A stretch of DNA of 64,000 bases from CAYVWB01 sp964455395 (GTDB taxonomy: Bacteria > Desulfobacterota > Desulfovibrionia > Desulfovibrionales > Desulfovibrionaceae), in NCBI GenBank assembly GCA_964455395.1, contig CAYVWB010000015.1:1-64000 (forward strand). Reading direction: 5' to 3'. The notes beneath the pieces were generated by a model. The model searched no databases, had not been told where the DNA came from, and was given only the letters and a program-made list of their open reading frames with translations. Positions 11,022 through 19,113 of this stretch are shown in pieces (position 1 is the first letter of the stretch; each line of letters opens with the position of its first letter). The translations under genes and the position numbers were made by a program.

Positions 11022-12035
11022 ATGATTGACAAGCCGTCTCCCCCTTTTCACCGGATCCTCACCGTGCATCATGGCGCCCTGGGTGATTTCGTCCTCGCAT
11101 GGCCGTGGCTCCACGCTCTCGCCACCCATTTCCCCCACGCCACGCGGCGTTTCGCCGGTCGGGAAACTTACGCCCCGTGGGCCGCAGCAGCCGGCTTCGC
11201 TCCCGCTGCTCCCGATGAACGCGCCGCCGTGGCCCGCCTCTACGCCGCCCGGGACTGGGATGATGCCGCACTGGCGAGGCTCGCGCGGCCCCTCGACGGA
11301 CGCCGCACCCTCGTCGTCTGGTTCGGCGTGCGACGCCCGCCCTTCGCTGCAGCGCTCCTCCGCGACGACGCCCTCTGGTTCCTCCCCACTGTGGAAGAGC
11401 GCGACTTCGCTCCGCCGCGGGAAGTCCTCGGCCGCATGCTGCGCCGCCACGGCGTGGGTCCCTCTCCGGACTGGCGCACCGCCTGGCGTCGAGACGTGGG
11501 CGCGTGGCGCGGATTCGACGCGACGCGACACCGTCCGGCGCTGCTGCTCCCCGGCGCAGGGCACCGAGCCAAGCAATGGCCGGCGTCGCACTGGGAAGCC
11601 CTCGTCGCAGCGCTCCGCACCCGAAACATCCCCGTCCGGCAATTGCTGGGCCCAGCCGAAATCGAACGTGGCGTAACCATCGGCGGCCCCACGCCGCCCC
11701 CCGTCGACATCTCCACAGATCTGCAGACACTCGTGAACGCCATGACCACGGCCCGCGCCGTGGTGGGCATGGACTCCGGCCCCCTGCACGCGGCGGCGGC
11801 CATGGGCGCGCCCACGGTGTGCCTCTTCGGCCCCACCGCAGCGCGACAGTGGGCCCCAGAAGAGGCGCGGGTGGTCACCCCGCCCGCCGATGCAGCGCCG
11901 TGCCGCCCCTGCGCAAAGACCGCGGATGTGCATTGCGACGCGCCCGAGCCCCACGCGTGCATGGCGGCGATAACGCCTGCCGCGGTGGAGACGACGCTGC
12001 TCACGGCGCTGCGGCAATCTGCTGCGTCAACATGA
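11022..12035 (+). CDS. Glycosyltransferase family 9 (heptosyltransferase-like)
   Basis: A 337-residue GT-B enzyme resembling ADP-heptose:LPS heptosyltransferases, which build the lipopolysaccharide inner core at the cytoplasmic membrane face. Family marks are the N-terminal ILTVHHGALGDFVLAWPWL, the central PALLLPGAGHRAKQWPASHW, and the C-terminal VVGMDSGPLHAAAAMGAPTV followed by CLFGPTAARQWAP, which forms the donor site. A cysteine-rich stretch (CRPCAKTADVHC) near the end occurs in many GT9 proteins. Which core sugar it adds is not clear, and it stands alone rather than in an LPS-core operon. It is followed by a minisatellite and a hairpin terminator. Confidence 0.85.
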   Translation: MIDKPSPPFHRILTVHHGALGDFVLAWPWLHALATHFPHATRRFAGRETYAPWAAAAGFAPAAPDERAAVARLYAARDWDDAALARLARPLDGRRTLVVWFGVRRPPFAAALLRDDALWFLPTVEERDFAPPREVLGRMLRRHGVGPSPDWRTAWRRDVGAWRGFDATRHRPALLLPGAGHRAKQWPASHWEALVAALRTRNIPVRQLLGPAEIERGVTIGGPTPPPVDISTDLQTLVNAMTTARAVVGMDSGPLHAAAAMGAPTVCLFGPTAARQWAPEEARVVTPPADAAPCRPCAKTADVHCDAPEPHACMAAITPAAVETTLLTALRQSAAST

Positions 12036-12103
12036 GCGTCTTGTCATGAGCATGCGGAACGACGAGAAACAAGACAAGGACGACGAGGCGCGACCCGCGA
12101 CAG

Positions 12104-12233
12104 ATGACCACGGACGACTACGGACGACCTCGGATGACTACGGACGACCTCGGATGACTACGGATGACTACGGACGACCACGGACGACCTCGGACGACCT
12201 CGGACGACCTCGGACGACCACGGATGACCACGG
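12104..12233. repeat. Minisatellite: 13 copies of a 10-bp unit
   Basis: Thirteen head-to-tail units of the form a(c/t)gac(c/t)(a/t)cgg with substitutions only at three positions. The period equals about one DNA helical turn. Because ten is not a multiple of three, all three frames of either strand repeat every 30 bp and stay open, so the 76-codon plus-strand frame through it (12046-12276) is probably not a gene. Confidence 0.93.
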
Positions 12234-12294
12234 ACACTGGCGCAGGATGGGGAACGAGAGCGGTGGACGGCGTTGAGAACACGGCCCCCAAACA

Positions 12295-12334
12295 AGAAGC
12301 CGGCCTGCTCTTCTCCTCAAGCAGGCCGGCTTCT
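12295..12334. terminator. Strong hairpin between convergent GT9 and Sua5 genes
   Basis: A perfect 15-bp stem (agaagccggcctgct at 12295-12309 with agcaggccggcttct at 12320-12334) encloses a 10-nt loop. It stands between a plus-strand gene ending at 12035 and a minus-strand gene ending at 12547, so it can act in both directions. Neither side has a long T-run. Confidence 0.75.
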
Positions 12335-12546
12335 GCAAAAGCAACTGGGTGGAAGGTAGTCGTATTTAGCAAGTCAGGCGCCAAAAACCGCTCTATCCAT
12401 AAAAAAAATCATAATATATTGAAATAAATGACGATAATCCTGACGACAGCCCTCCACTCGGAACGTCTCTCCCCGACAATCGGGTAAAAAAACTTGAACC
12501 GCTCCCCCCTGGAGCCCCCGACACGCCCTCCCGCCGTTCAAAATTT

Positions 12547-13305
12547 TCAACCGCCCGCAGCCACCCTGAAGCCGTGCGCATGCAGCGTCGTCACGGCCAC
12601 GGCGCCTTCCCGCGCCACCACCAATGCGCCGTCCCGCGCCAACGCCACAATGGTGGAAGGCGCCCCCCCGGCGGGGGGTGGGCCTCCTGCCACCCAGCCG
12701 CCGCAGGCCTCCACCAGGGCCGGGGAAAGCGCCTCCGGCCGGGAGGCCGGCGGTTCCCCCGCGAAGTTGGCGCTGGTGGCGGCCAGGGGCGCGCCGGATT
12801 CCCGAGCCAACGCCCGCGCCACGGGATGACCGGACAACCGCACGGCCACCAACCCCTCCACGCCGCGCTGTGTCTCGGCGTCCTCGCCGACGACGGCGTC
12901 ATATTCGGCCGGCAGCCCATGCGTCGCCGGGTCCGCGCGATGCCACGCAGGCAACGCCGCCCACGCCGGCAACGCCACGGCCAGTGGTCCCGGCCAGAAG
13001 ACCTCCACCAGCCGCGCGAAGGTCTCCCGCCGCAAGGCGTCCCGGTACCCGGGGGTCAGTTGCGCCAGCTGCTCCACCGCTCCCACCACCACGGGCAGGG
13101 GTTTCCAGGACTCGCGGCCCTTCAGCGCCGCCAAGGCGTCCGCGGCTTCGTGCGCGCGCGGCCCGGCGGCCACGCCGCCCAGACCGTAGAACGTTTCCGT
13201 GGGGTAGACGGCCAAGCCGCCATTGCGGACGAGGACGGCCGCTTGCGCCACGGTGAGACTGCCCGCCGCAGACGGCATGGAGGGGATGGAGGGTATGTCG
13301 ATCAT
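12547..13305 (-). CDS. L-threonylcarbamoyladenylate synthase (Sua5/YrdC/YciO)
   Basis: Makes threonylcarbamoyl-AMP from threonine, bicarbonate and ATP for the t6A modification at position 37 of ANN-decoding tRNAs. The 252-residue protein has the YrdC domain signature: LTVAQAAVLVRNGGLAVYPT, then TETFYGLGG, ALKGRESWKPLPVVV (the K-x-R motif that binds nucleotide), and SGAPLAATSANFAGEPP. A C-terminal extension (APSTIVALARDGALVVAREG) resembles the short tail of YciO-type members rather than the full Sua5 domain. ATG at 13305 was chosen because residues upstream show no similarity; its ribosome-binding site is weak. It is divergent from rlmH, 132 bp away. Confidence 0.88.
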   Translation of the reverse strand: MIDIPSIPSMPSAAGSLTVAQAAVLVRNGGLAVYPTETFYGLGGVAAGPRAHEAADALAALKGRESWKPLPVVVGAVEQLAQLTPGYRDALRRETFARLVEVFWPGPLAVALPAWAALPAWHRADPATHGLPAEYDAVVGEDAETQRGVEGLVAVRLSGHPVARALARESGAPLAATSANFAGEPPASRPEALSPALVEACGGWVAGGPPPAGGAPSTIVALARDGALVVAREGAVAVTTLHAHGFRVAAGG

Positions 13306-13437
13306 GAGCGTCCAAATTTTTTGACGTGAGCAGAACAGGGCTTGCCCCAGCCGCGGCCGGAGGGCTACTCTCCCGGGGAGAGGCGTCGCGAGCGGGGCGC
13401 AGTCGTCAACCAATCAACAGGATTTTGCGGATCAACC

Positions 13438-13917
13438 ATGCGCGCCATCCGCCTTATCGCCGTGGGCAAACTCAAGCAGGCCTTCCATCGGGACGCTGCA
13501 GCGCACTACGCCAAGGCCGTGGGCCGGAGTTTTCGGCTGGAGATCACGGAAGTCAAGGACGGACCGGCGAAACTCGCGCCGCCTGAACGGGCCGCCTGGG
13601 AGGGGGAGAAGATTCTCGCCGCCCTGGACGCCGGAGGGGTTCGGGATCTGCCGTTGTGCCTGGACGAACGCGGCGCGGCCCGTGACTCCGAGGCCTTCGC
13701 GACGTGGCTCGCCGGCCATCTGGAGGACCACAATCGCAGGCCGTGTTTCATCGTGGGGGGAGCGTTCGGTCTGGCGGGGGCGGTGAAAGCCCCGCCAGCG
13801 CAGCTGGTGAGCCTGGGCCCCATGACGTTGCCCCACGAGCTGGCCCGTGTGGTCTTGCTGGAACAGCTCTACCGCGCAGCGACCATCATGGCTGGTTCGC
13901 CGTATCACCATCGTTGA
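13438..13917 (+). CDS. rlmH: 23S rRNA pseudouridine(1915) N3-methyltransferase RlmH
   Basis: Methylates pseudouridine 1915 of helix 69 in 23S rRNA on the assembled ribosome. At 159 residues it matches the family. It has the SPOUT-class knot: FIVGGAFGLAGAVKAPP, then LGPMTLPHELARVVLLEQLY, and the invariant C-terminal IMAGSPYHHR, where the last residues take part in catalysis. The N-terminus MRAIRLIAVGKLKQ also fits. The open frame extends 32 codons upstream without similarity; ATG at 13438 was chosen. Its last 32 bp overlap the 3' end of the convergent oligosaccharyltransferase gene. Confidence 0.95.
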   Translation: MRAIRLIAVGKLKQAFHRDAAAHYAKAVGRSFRLEITEVKDGPAKLAPPERAAWEGEKILAALDAGGVRDLPLCLDERGAARDSEAFATWLAGHLEDHNRRPCFIVGGAFGLAGAVKAPPAQLVSLGPMTLPHELARVVLLEQLYRAATIMAGSPYHHR

Positions 13918-16249
13918 GTTTCGCATCGGGCGCAGGGGTGGGGGCGGCGGGTTGCGCGTCTTCGGGCGACTGGCGCGTCTGTCCCGGAAAATCCAACGCA
14001 GGCTGCGGGCTGACCACTTCATAGACGCGGACCCAGGGGAAATCGTCATAGACCATGGTGAAATGGCGCAGCAGCGGCGAGTCCTCCTTGGCCAACAGCA
14101 GCTGGGTGAGCATGCCCTGATAAGCGAGCTCGTCCAGAGCGTAATACTGCCTGGAAGCGGCGTTCAAGAGCAGGTTGGGGCCGGTGTTGCGCGGATAGCC
14201 CACGTCCCGGCGGCTTGCCTCGCCCATGGCGTGGACGGCCCGGACATCCAACGACCGGTCCTCACCGGTGAAATGCATGATCCCTTCGCGCCAGTCCAGA
14301 TTGAAGGAGTCGCGTATGTTGGCGATGCGGGCGTGGACGCCTTCGCGTTTGGTGAAGCTCCATGTGCCGTAGTAAGTGATCCATGGCGAGAGGCGGATGT
14401 TCTCGAAGGTGACCACGACATAAATGGGCTTTTCCGGACTGTAGCCCAAGGGCGTTTCCCCCAGTTCGCGGATGAAGGACGACGTTTTCTCCAGGCCCCA
14501 CCGGTTCCACTGGGTCCAGGGTTCGTCCTCGTGGAGGCTGGAGAACTGCATGAGCTGCGCGGACTGCAGGGGGTTCGGAGTGGTCAACGCCAGACCCAGG
14601 GTGAAGACATGCTCGCCGTAATGACGACCGCCGTCAGCGAAGGATTTCACGTGGGCGTAGTAGTGCGTGGCGTAGCCCCAGTCCCACCAGGTCCACACCA
14701 CGCCGTCGTCGAAGGAGCCCTGGTGGCGCTCGCCCAGCTGGAGGAGCGCCTCCACATGGTGGCGATTGAGCACCGGCGTCGGCGACAACCGTGTGGAGAA
14801 GTGCGCCGCAGGCATGGCGAGCCCGATGGTGACGACCGCCATGACCAGCGTCATCACGACAGACGCCCAGGGTTTCTCCCCGAACACGGGACGGAGCGCC
14901 CAGTACAGGACCATGGCCAAACCCAGCCCCATGGCCGGAGCCCCGAACATGGCCATGCGCGTGCCCAGCTGGACGGAGCTCAACGCCAGCAGCAGAAACG
15001 GCGCGAGAAAGAGCGCCTGCGGTCGCGCCAACAGCAGAATGACGAAGCCGCCGGCGCCCACCATGCCCAGCCACGTCCAGGGATGCAGCCGCTGGAAGGC
15101 TTCTCGTGTGGAGAGGTCCTGCGCCTCGATGATGGACTGCCCGATGCCGGGGTAGTCCAATCCGGATTCGCTCAAACTGGTTTGCTGGGCGGCGGGCTTC
15201 AGATAATCCCCCACCAGTGAGGAAGCGCCGCCCACCAAGGAGTGCTCGCCCAACTGGGAGACGCCCAGAGTCAACGCCGCCGCGAGCAGGGGCGCAGTCC
15301 ATCGCCAGAGCAGTCGTCGATGCGTCGCCTGCATGCGCAAGGAGCCCACGAGCCCCGCCGCCAACCCTGCGCCCACCAGCGCGCCGATCCACCCCCAGAA
15401 CGCGGCAAGGCTGAAGAGGACAACGCCCCACAGCAGTTCGCCCCGCTGGCCGGGACGCCCCGCCGCCAGCGCCAGGATCAACATGAGGAACGCCGAGCCC
15501 TGCACGAAAGTGCGCATGTGGCCGTGCCACTCCGCCGCCCACGCTCCGAACAACCCGACGACCACCGGCGCCGCCAACCGCAACGCCGCCTGCTGCGTGG
15601 CGTAGCCGAAAACCGCTGGCGCGGCGTCGGGGCGCTCGACAGAGGTGGCGGTCTCGGCGTCGTCCCCCCCTTGAGCGACGTCGAACCACTGCGACCGGAG
15701 CAAGGGACTCATCCAGAACGCGAGTCCCCACGAGACGAGCAGCGGGAACAGCAGGGTGACGATATCCGTATCGTAATACCCCAGCCGGGAGCGCATGTAG
15801 TACCCCGGCGCCAGCGTGGCCAGCACGCCGGCCAACAACCCCGCAGGCAAGCCGCCCAGGGCCCATGCCCACAGGACCACCGCCACCGCCGCCAACCCGC
15901 CGAACACCACCGGCAGGAAAAAGGCCACGTTCGCGACAGAGGTCCCCGTGATCCCGGCGACCCATCGCGCCAGCGTGGCCGGAGGCTGGTCCGCGGCGGA
16001 GCCCACCCCTTCGGCGCCGGCGAGCCAATGGTACGCGTCGTGGGTGCCCATGATGAATTCGCCATCAACGATGTATTCGGGGGCCATCCACGCAGGCAGC
16101 TCCTGCAAACGCATGGCCATGCCCGCACAGAGCGTCACCAATGCGATCAGCAGCAGGGTTCTCCAGTCACGACGCCAAGACGGCGCCTCGTAGGGGGCGT
16201 AGCGTGCGAACACGGTGGGGAGCGCTCTCGGGAGTTGGAGGGTTTGCAA
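13886..16249 (-). CDS. pglB: STT3/PglB-type oligosaccharyltransferase
   Basis: Transfers a lipid-linked oligosaccharide to asparagine on the periplasmic side of the membrane. About 787 residues with an N-terminal multi-pass membrane domain and a C-terminal soluble domain. Catalytic marks match PglB: Asp71 in MGTHDAYHW, SRLGYYDTDIV with Arg155, Asp160 and Asp162, and the sequon-binding WWDWG at about 521-525. Desulfovibrio PglB enzymes are known to be active. No ATG lies between the last upstream stop-free low-similarity stretch and the first membrane helix; TTG at 16249 (AAGGGG upstream) or GTG at 16213 are the likeliest starts. The tail is rich in Pro, Ala and Asp. No pgl glycan-assembly genes are adjacent, though glycan genes lie at 53-64 kb. 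Confidence 0.88.
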   Translation of the reverse strand: MQTLQLPRALPTVFARYAPYEAPSWRRDWRTLLLIALVTLCAGMAMRLQELPAWMAPEYIVDGEFIMGTHDAYHWLAGAEGVGSAADQPPATLARWVAGITGTSVANVAFFLPVVFGGLAAVAVVLWAWALGGLPAGLLAGVLATLAPGYYMRSRLGYYDTDIVTLLFPLLVSWGLAFWMSPLLRSQWFDVAQGGDDAETATSVERPDAAPAVFGYATQQAALRLAAPVVVGLFGAWAAEWHGHMRTFVQGSAFLMLILALAAGRPGQRGELLWGVVLFSLAAFWGWIGALVGAGLAAGLVGSLRMQATHRRLLWRWTAPLLAAALTLGVSQLGEHSLVGGASSLVGDYLKPAAQQTSLSESGLDYPGIGQSIIEAQDLSTREAFQRLHPWTWLGMVGAGGFVILLLARPQALFLAPFLLLALSSVQLGTRMAMFGAPAMGLGLAMVLYWALRPVFGEKPWASVVMTLVMAVVTIGLAMPAAHFSTRLSPTPVLNRHHVEALLQLGERHQGSFDDGVVWTWWDWGYATHYYAHVKSFADGGRHYGEHVFTLGLALTTPNPLQSAQLMQFSSLHEDEPWTQWNRWGLEKTSSFIRELGETPLGYSPEKPIYVVVTFENIRLSPWITYYGTWSFTKREGVHARIANIRDSFNLDWREGIMHFTGEDRSLDVRAVHAMGEASRRDVGYPRNTGPNLLLNAASRQYYALDELAYQGMLTQLLLAKEDSPLLRHFTMVYDDFPWVRVYEVVSPQPALDFPGQTRQSPEDAQPAAPTPAPDAKLNDGDTANQP

Positions 16250-16609
16250 GGCGTAAGCACCCCTTTGGTAAGGACTTCCCGAAGAAAACACAAGGAAAAG
16301 CACATGCGGCGCAGCCAGAAACGCCCACCGCGAGCGGCGTGGCGGCTTTCCTTTTTCGCTGGGGTGGTGTATGGCTATCGCCATATCCATGATGACTTTT
16401 GCGGACCCCTCGCCGGCGCTGTCCGCTCCAGCCGCCCCTCGGCTGCCCGGCTCGGCTGGAAGGTTCGAAAGCAGTGGAAGGGAGCACAGGCGTCGCAGGA
16501 GACCCGCCAGCCCCTCCGCGTCGTCTTTTGACGCCAGCAGTCGCGCCACTGCCGCACCCGGTTCGTCACACGCTCCAACAACAACGACCGCAACCCGCTC
16601 ACCCCCACG

Positions 16610-17020
16610 ATGGCGCAATTCCACTCCAAACACCTGCTCCTCGCGGCCTTCATCTTCATGAGTCTGGGAGGATTGCTGCTGCACCTGCGCATCCATCCCG
16701 TGGAGGAAGGTCTCTTCAACTGGTGGGCGCCGGCGGTGGGCCTGGTGAATGTGGTGGTCATCCCCCTGCTCTTCCTGCGGGAGAAGCTGGCGGCCATGGG
16801 ACAGCTGCTGAACGTGCTCACGGTCATCGCCGGCACGGTGGGCATGGCGTACTATTCCCTTCATGTGGAGCAGGGGCCGCTGAGCTTCCATCTCGTCTTT
16901 CTGCAGTCCACGTTCCCGGATATCATCATTCTCTGGGCGAAGCTGCCGCTGGGCATGGTCCTGCTGCGTCTGGCGCGTCCGGAAGGCGCGCCCCAATCCC
17001 GCCGGGGGTGCGCGTCATGA
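16610..17020 (+). CDS. Small four-helix membrane protein next to ferric reductase
   Basis: A 136-residue integral membrane protein of unknown function. Four hydrophobic segments are visible: LLLAAFIFMSLGGLLLHL (about 9-26), APAVGLVNVVVIPLLFL, MGQLLNVLTVIAGTVGMAYY and PDIIILWAKLPLGMVLLRL. Histidines at 5, 25, 29, 85 and 94 could serve as haem ligands, but nothing proves this. Its stop codon overlaps the start of the ferric-reductase-like gene (ATGA), so the two are translationally coupled and probably work as one membrane complex. I do not recognise a named family. Confidence 0.7.
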   Translation: MAQFHSKHLLLAAFIFMSLGGLLLHLRIHPVEEGLFNWWAPAVGLVNVVVIPLLFLREKLAAMGQLLNVLTVIAGTVGMAYYSLHVEQGPLSFHLVFLQSTFPDIIILWAKLPLGMVLLRLARPEGAPQSRRGCAS

Positions 17021-18420
17021 GTCTGCGGCGGCCCATCCCTCCCGCGGCGCGGCGCATCCTCGCCGTGGCGTTCGGCCTGGCGTTCTTTGCGGGGCCCCTC
17101 ATCCTCGCGGGCTTAAGCGTCTACGAGCGGTGGGACATCCTGAGCCAATACGGCGGCCCGGCCGAATGGACCACGGCCATCGGCAAGGCCTTGGGTCTGG
17201 CGGCCGGCCTCTACCTCGTGCTGCAAGCGGTGCTGGCGGCGCGTTTCCGCGTGCTGGACCGCATCTTCGCACACAACGAGCTGATACTGCGGCATCGGCA
17301 GACGGCCATTGCCGCGGTCGTGCTCGGCACGTTGCATCCCCTCGTGCTGTACTTCCACCGTCCGCTCGTCGCCGACGGCCTCACCCTCGGCGTCGACTGG
17401 CCTTTGCTGGCGGGGGCGGCGCTGCTCGTCACGCTGTGGATGCTCACCACCATTTCCTTGTACCGACTTTTTCTGGGGATGGAGTATTCGTTGTGGTGGC
17501 TGGGGCATCGGCTTGGCGCGCTCTCGGCCATCGCGCTCTTCGTCCTCCATCGGCTTTTCGTCACCCGAAACTATGAGGACCCCGCTGCGCTGTGGGGCAC
17601 GGCGGCGCTCGCGGCGGCGTTCCTGGGCGTGCTTGTCTGGCGGGAGCTCATCCACCCGGCGCTCCTGCGCAAACACGCTTACGCCGTGGCCGGGATCATT
17701 CCCATCGGCAAGGACATGCACGAGGTGCGCCTGGCGCCGCCGCCTGGCTGGTCCCTGGCGCATGCGCCGGGACAGTTCGCCTTCCTGCGGTTCTTCGCCC
17801 GCGCCGCACGGGCGGAGGAACACCCCTTCACCATCGCCTCCACACCGTATGAGGAAAACATGCTGCGGTTCACCATCCGCTGCAGCGGGGATTTCACGGC
17901 GCGGCTGGGCCGCCTGCGCGCCGGCGATCGCTGCGCCGTGGATGCGCCGTACGGTCTCTTCAGCCACCTGGCGCACGACCCGGAAGGGGACCGACCACTG
18001 GCGTTCATCGCCGGCGGAGTGGGCGTCACGCCGTTTCTCTCCATGCTGCGGAGCCTGGCCGCCGAGCCCTCCCGGGAGCGCGAGATCCTGCTGCTGTGGG
18101 CCAACCGCACCGCGGCGGACATTCCGCACAAGGACGAGCTGGAGGACTTCCTCCGCAAACTGCCCCGACTCACCATCATCCACGTGCTTTCCCGCGAGGA
18201 ACATCCCCAGCCCACCGCGCCGGGCCAGATCCGCCTCGGCCGCATCGACGCCGCGCTCCTCAAGGAGCAGGTCGAACCGCTCACCCGCCCCGGCGGCAAG
18301 GCCGGCGACCCCCTCGTCATGCTCTGCGGCCCCCCGGCCATGATGGAGGCCATGTTGGAGGCCTTGCAGGCGGCCGGCGTGCCCCGCCGCCACGTGGTCA
18401 CGGAAGAATTCACCCTCTGA
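17017..18420 (+). CDS. Ferric reductase-like transmembrane NAD(P)H flavoprotein
   Basis: A 467-residue membrane oxidoreductase that should carry electrons from NAD(P)H through FAD to b-type haem across the membrane. The N-terminal half has about six helices with paired histidines (GTLHPLVLYFH and GHRLGALSAIALFVLHRLF) suited to haem. The C-terminal half is a ferredoxin-reductase module: FAD-binding HPFTIAST, then the NAD(P) motif GGVGVTPFLSML, and LCGPPAMMEAM at the end. This is the layout of the FRE/NADPH-oxidase family. The electron acceptor (ferric iron, oxygen or another) cannot be told. ATG at 17017 overlaps the stop codon of the upstream membrane protein gene. Confidence 0.85.
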   Translation: MSLRRPIPPAARRILAVAFGLAFFAGPLILAGLSVYERWDILSQYGGPAEWTTAIGKALGLAAGLYLVLQAVLAARFRVLDRIFAHNELILRHRQTAIAAVVLGTLHPLVLYFHRPLVADGLTLGVDWPLLAGAALLVTLWMLTTISLYRLFLGMEYSLWWLGHRLGALSAIALFVLHRLFVTRNYEDPAALWGTAALAAAFLGVLVWRELIHPALLRKHAYAVAGIIPIGKDMHEVRLAPPPGWSLAHAPGQFAFLRFFARAARAEEHPFTIASTPYEENMLRFTIRCSGDFTARLGRLRAGDRCAVDAPYGLFSHLAHDPEGDRPLAFIAGGVGVTPFLSMLRSLAAEPSREREILLLWANRTAADIPHKDELEDFLRKLPRLTIIHVLSREEHPQPTAPGQIRLGRIDAALLKEQVEPLTRPGGKAGDPLVMLCGPPAMMEAMLEALQAAGVPRRHVVTEEFTL

Positions 18421-18477
18421 GCCATCACCGATCCACACCACGCGCGCGCCTTCCACCAGCCCGCGCAGGAGTTCCCC

Positions 18478-18708
18478 ATGACGCACAAAGAATGCCTCGC
18501 CAGACTGGAAGCTTACATCGATTCCGGCGACCTTGCCTATGACTTCGAACACGGCGAAGAGGAGCGCCGCCACGAGCTGCTGGATCTCCTAGAACTCACC
18601 ATGGACGTCGCCGAAAAAGCCGACGCCCTCGCCACCAGGCTCATCTTCAAGAACACCGCCCTCGGCCAGATGACTGGCGTCCACAACGTCGACGACGCCA
18701 CGGACTAG
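18478..18708 (+). CDS. Small acidic cytoplasmic protein, unknown function
   Basis: A 76-residue protein without signal peptide or membrane segment, mostly helical and acidic (MTHKECLARLEAYIDSGDLA, then YDFEHGEEERRHELLDLLEL). It has a good AGGAG site and follows the ferric reductase gene by 57 bp, so it may be co-transcribed. I do not recognise a family. The stop codon TAG falls within the CTAG that begins the palindromic element at 18705-18806, so insertion of that element may have set the present C-terminus. Confidence 0.7.
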   Translation: MTHKECLARLEAYIDSGDLAYDFEHGEEERRHELLDLLELTMDVAEKADALATRLIFKNTALGQMTGVHNVDDATD

Positions 18709-18806
18709 GGGCTGTTTCCAAATTAGTTCGGGAAAAGACCTGCGAGGGGGAAGAACCTTTCTACAGAAAGGTTTTCCCCCGAAAAAGATTTAGGAACACA
18801 CCCTAG
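18705..18806. mobile_element. MITE-like palindromic element with internal terminator
   Basis: A 102-bp sequence whose ends are imperfect inverted repeats. The left end ctaggggctgtttccaaatt pairs with the complement of the right end atttaggaacacaccctag. The core is a strong hairpin. It carries no gene. Ends starting CTAGGG and finishing CCCTAG fit a miniature transposable element, perhaps with a CTAG target, but no transposase or second copy is in the window. Confidence 0.55.
18746..18780 (+). terminator. Intrinsic terminator hairpin
   Basis: The left arm gggggaagaacctttc pairs with gaaaggttttccccc, with one bulged G and a 4-nt loop. It ends the ferric reductase transcript. There is no T-run after it on the plus strand, but the minus strand is preceded by A-rich sequence. 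Confidence 0.75.
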
Positions 18807-19113
18807 CAGGCCGTTCAGGTCCCCCGCCTGCGGGTTGCGCCGATGTTCGATCACCGACCCGCAGCCCGCGCCCCCCCAATGCGAACCATGAAGCCGGGGC
18901 CTTGCGTGCAGGTCTCCCCCCCGTCACGGCAGACCGCCGACCGTTGCGGCCACGCCGGGGCCGAGTCGTCATCGCGCGTGTCTCCCCCCTGCCCTGTCAT
19001 CATGGAAGAGGCCGCGGCGCGCGGGTCGTCTCTCGGCCCCTGAGGACGCGGCGTCGCGTTCGCCTTCCGGACGCGCTTACAGACCGGACGGTCGACCGGC
19101 AAGCCGCCGGCTC
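18807..19113. other. Intergenic, no gene seen
   Basis: About 300 bp downstream of both flanking genes. No open frame with a ribosome-binding site, no RNA gene and no clear repeat were recognised. Confidence 0.6.

Noticed and set aside
12046..12276. A 76-codon frame through the minisatellite
   Set aside because: A 10-bp repeat keeps all frames open, no ribosome-binding site is evident, and the product is only a ten-residue repeat.
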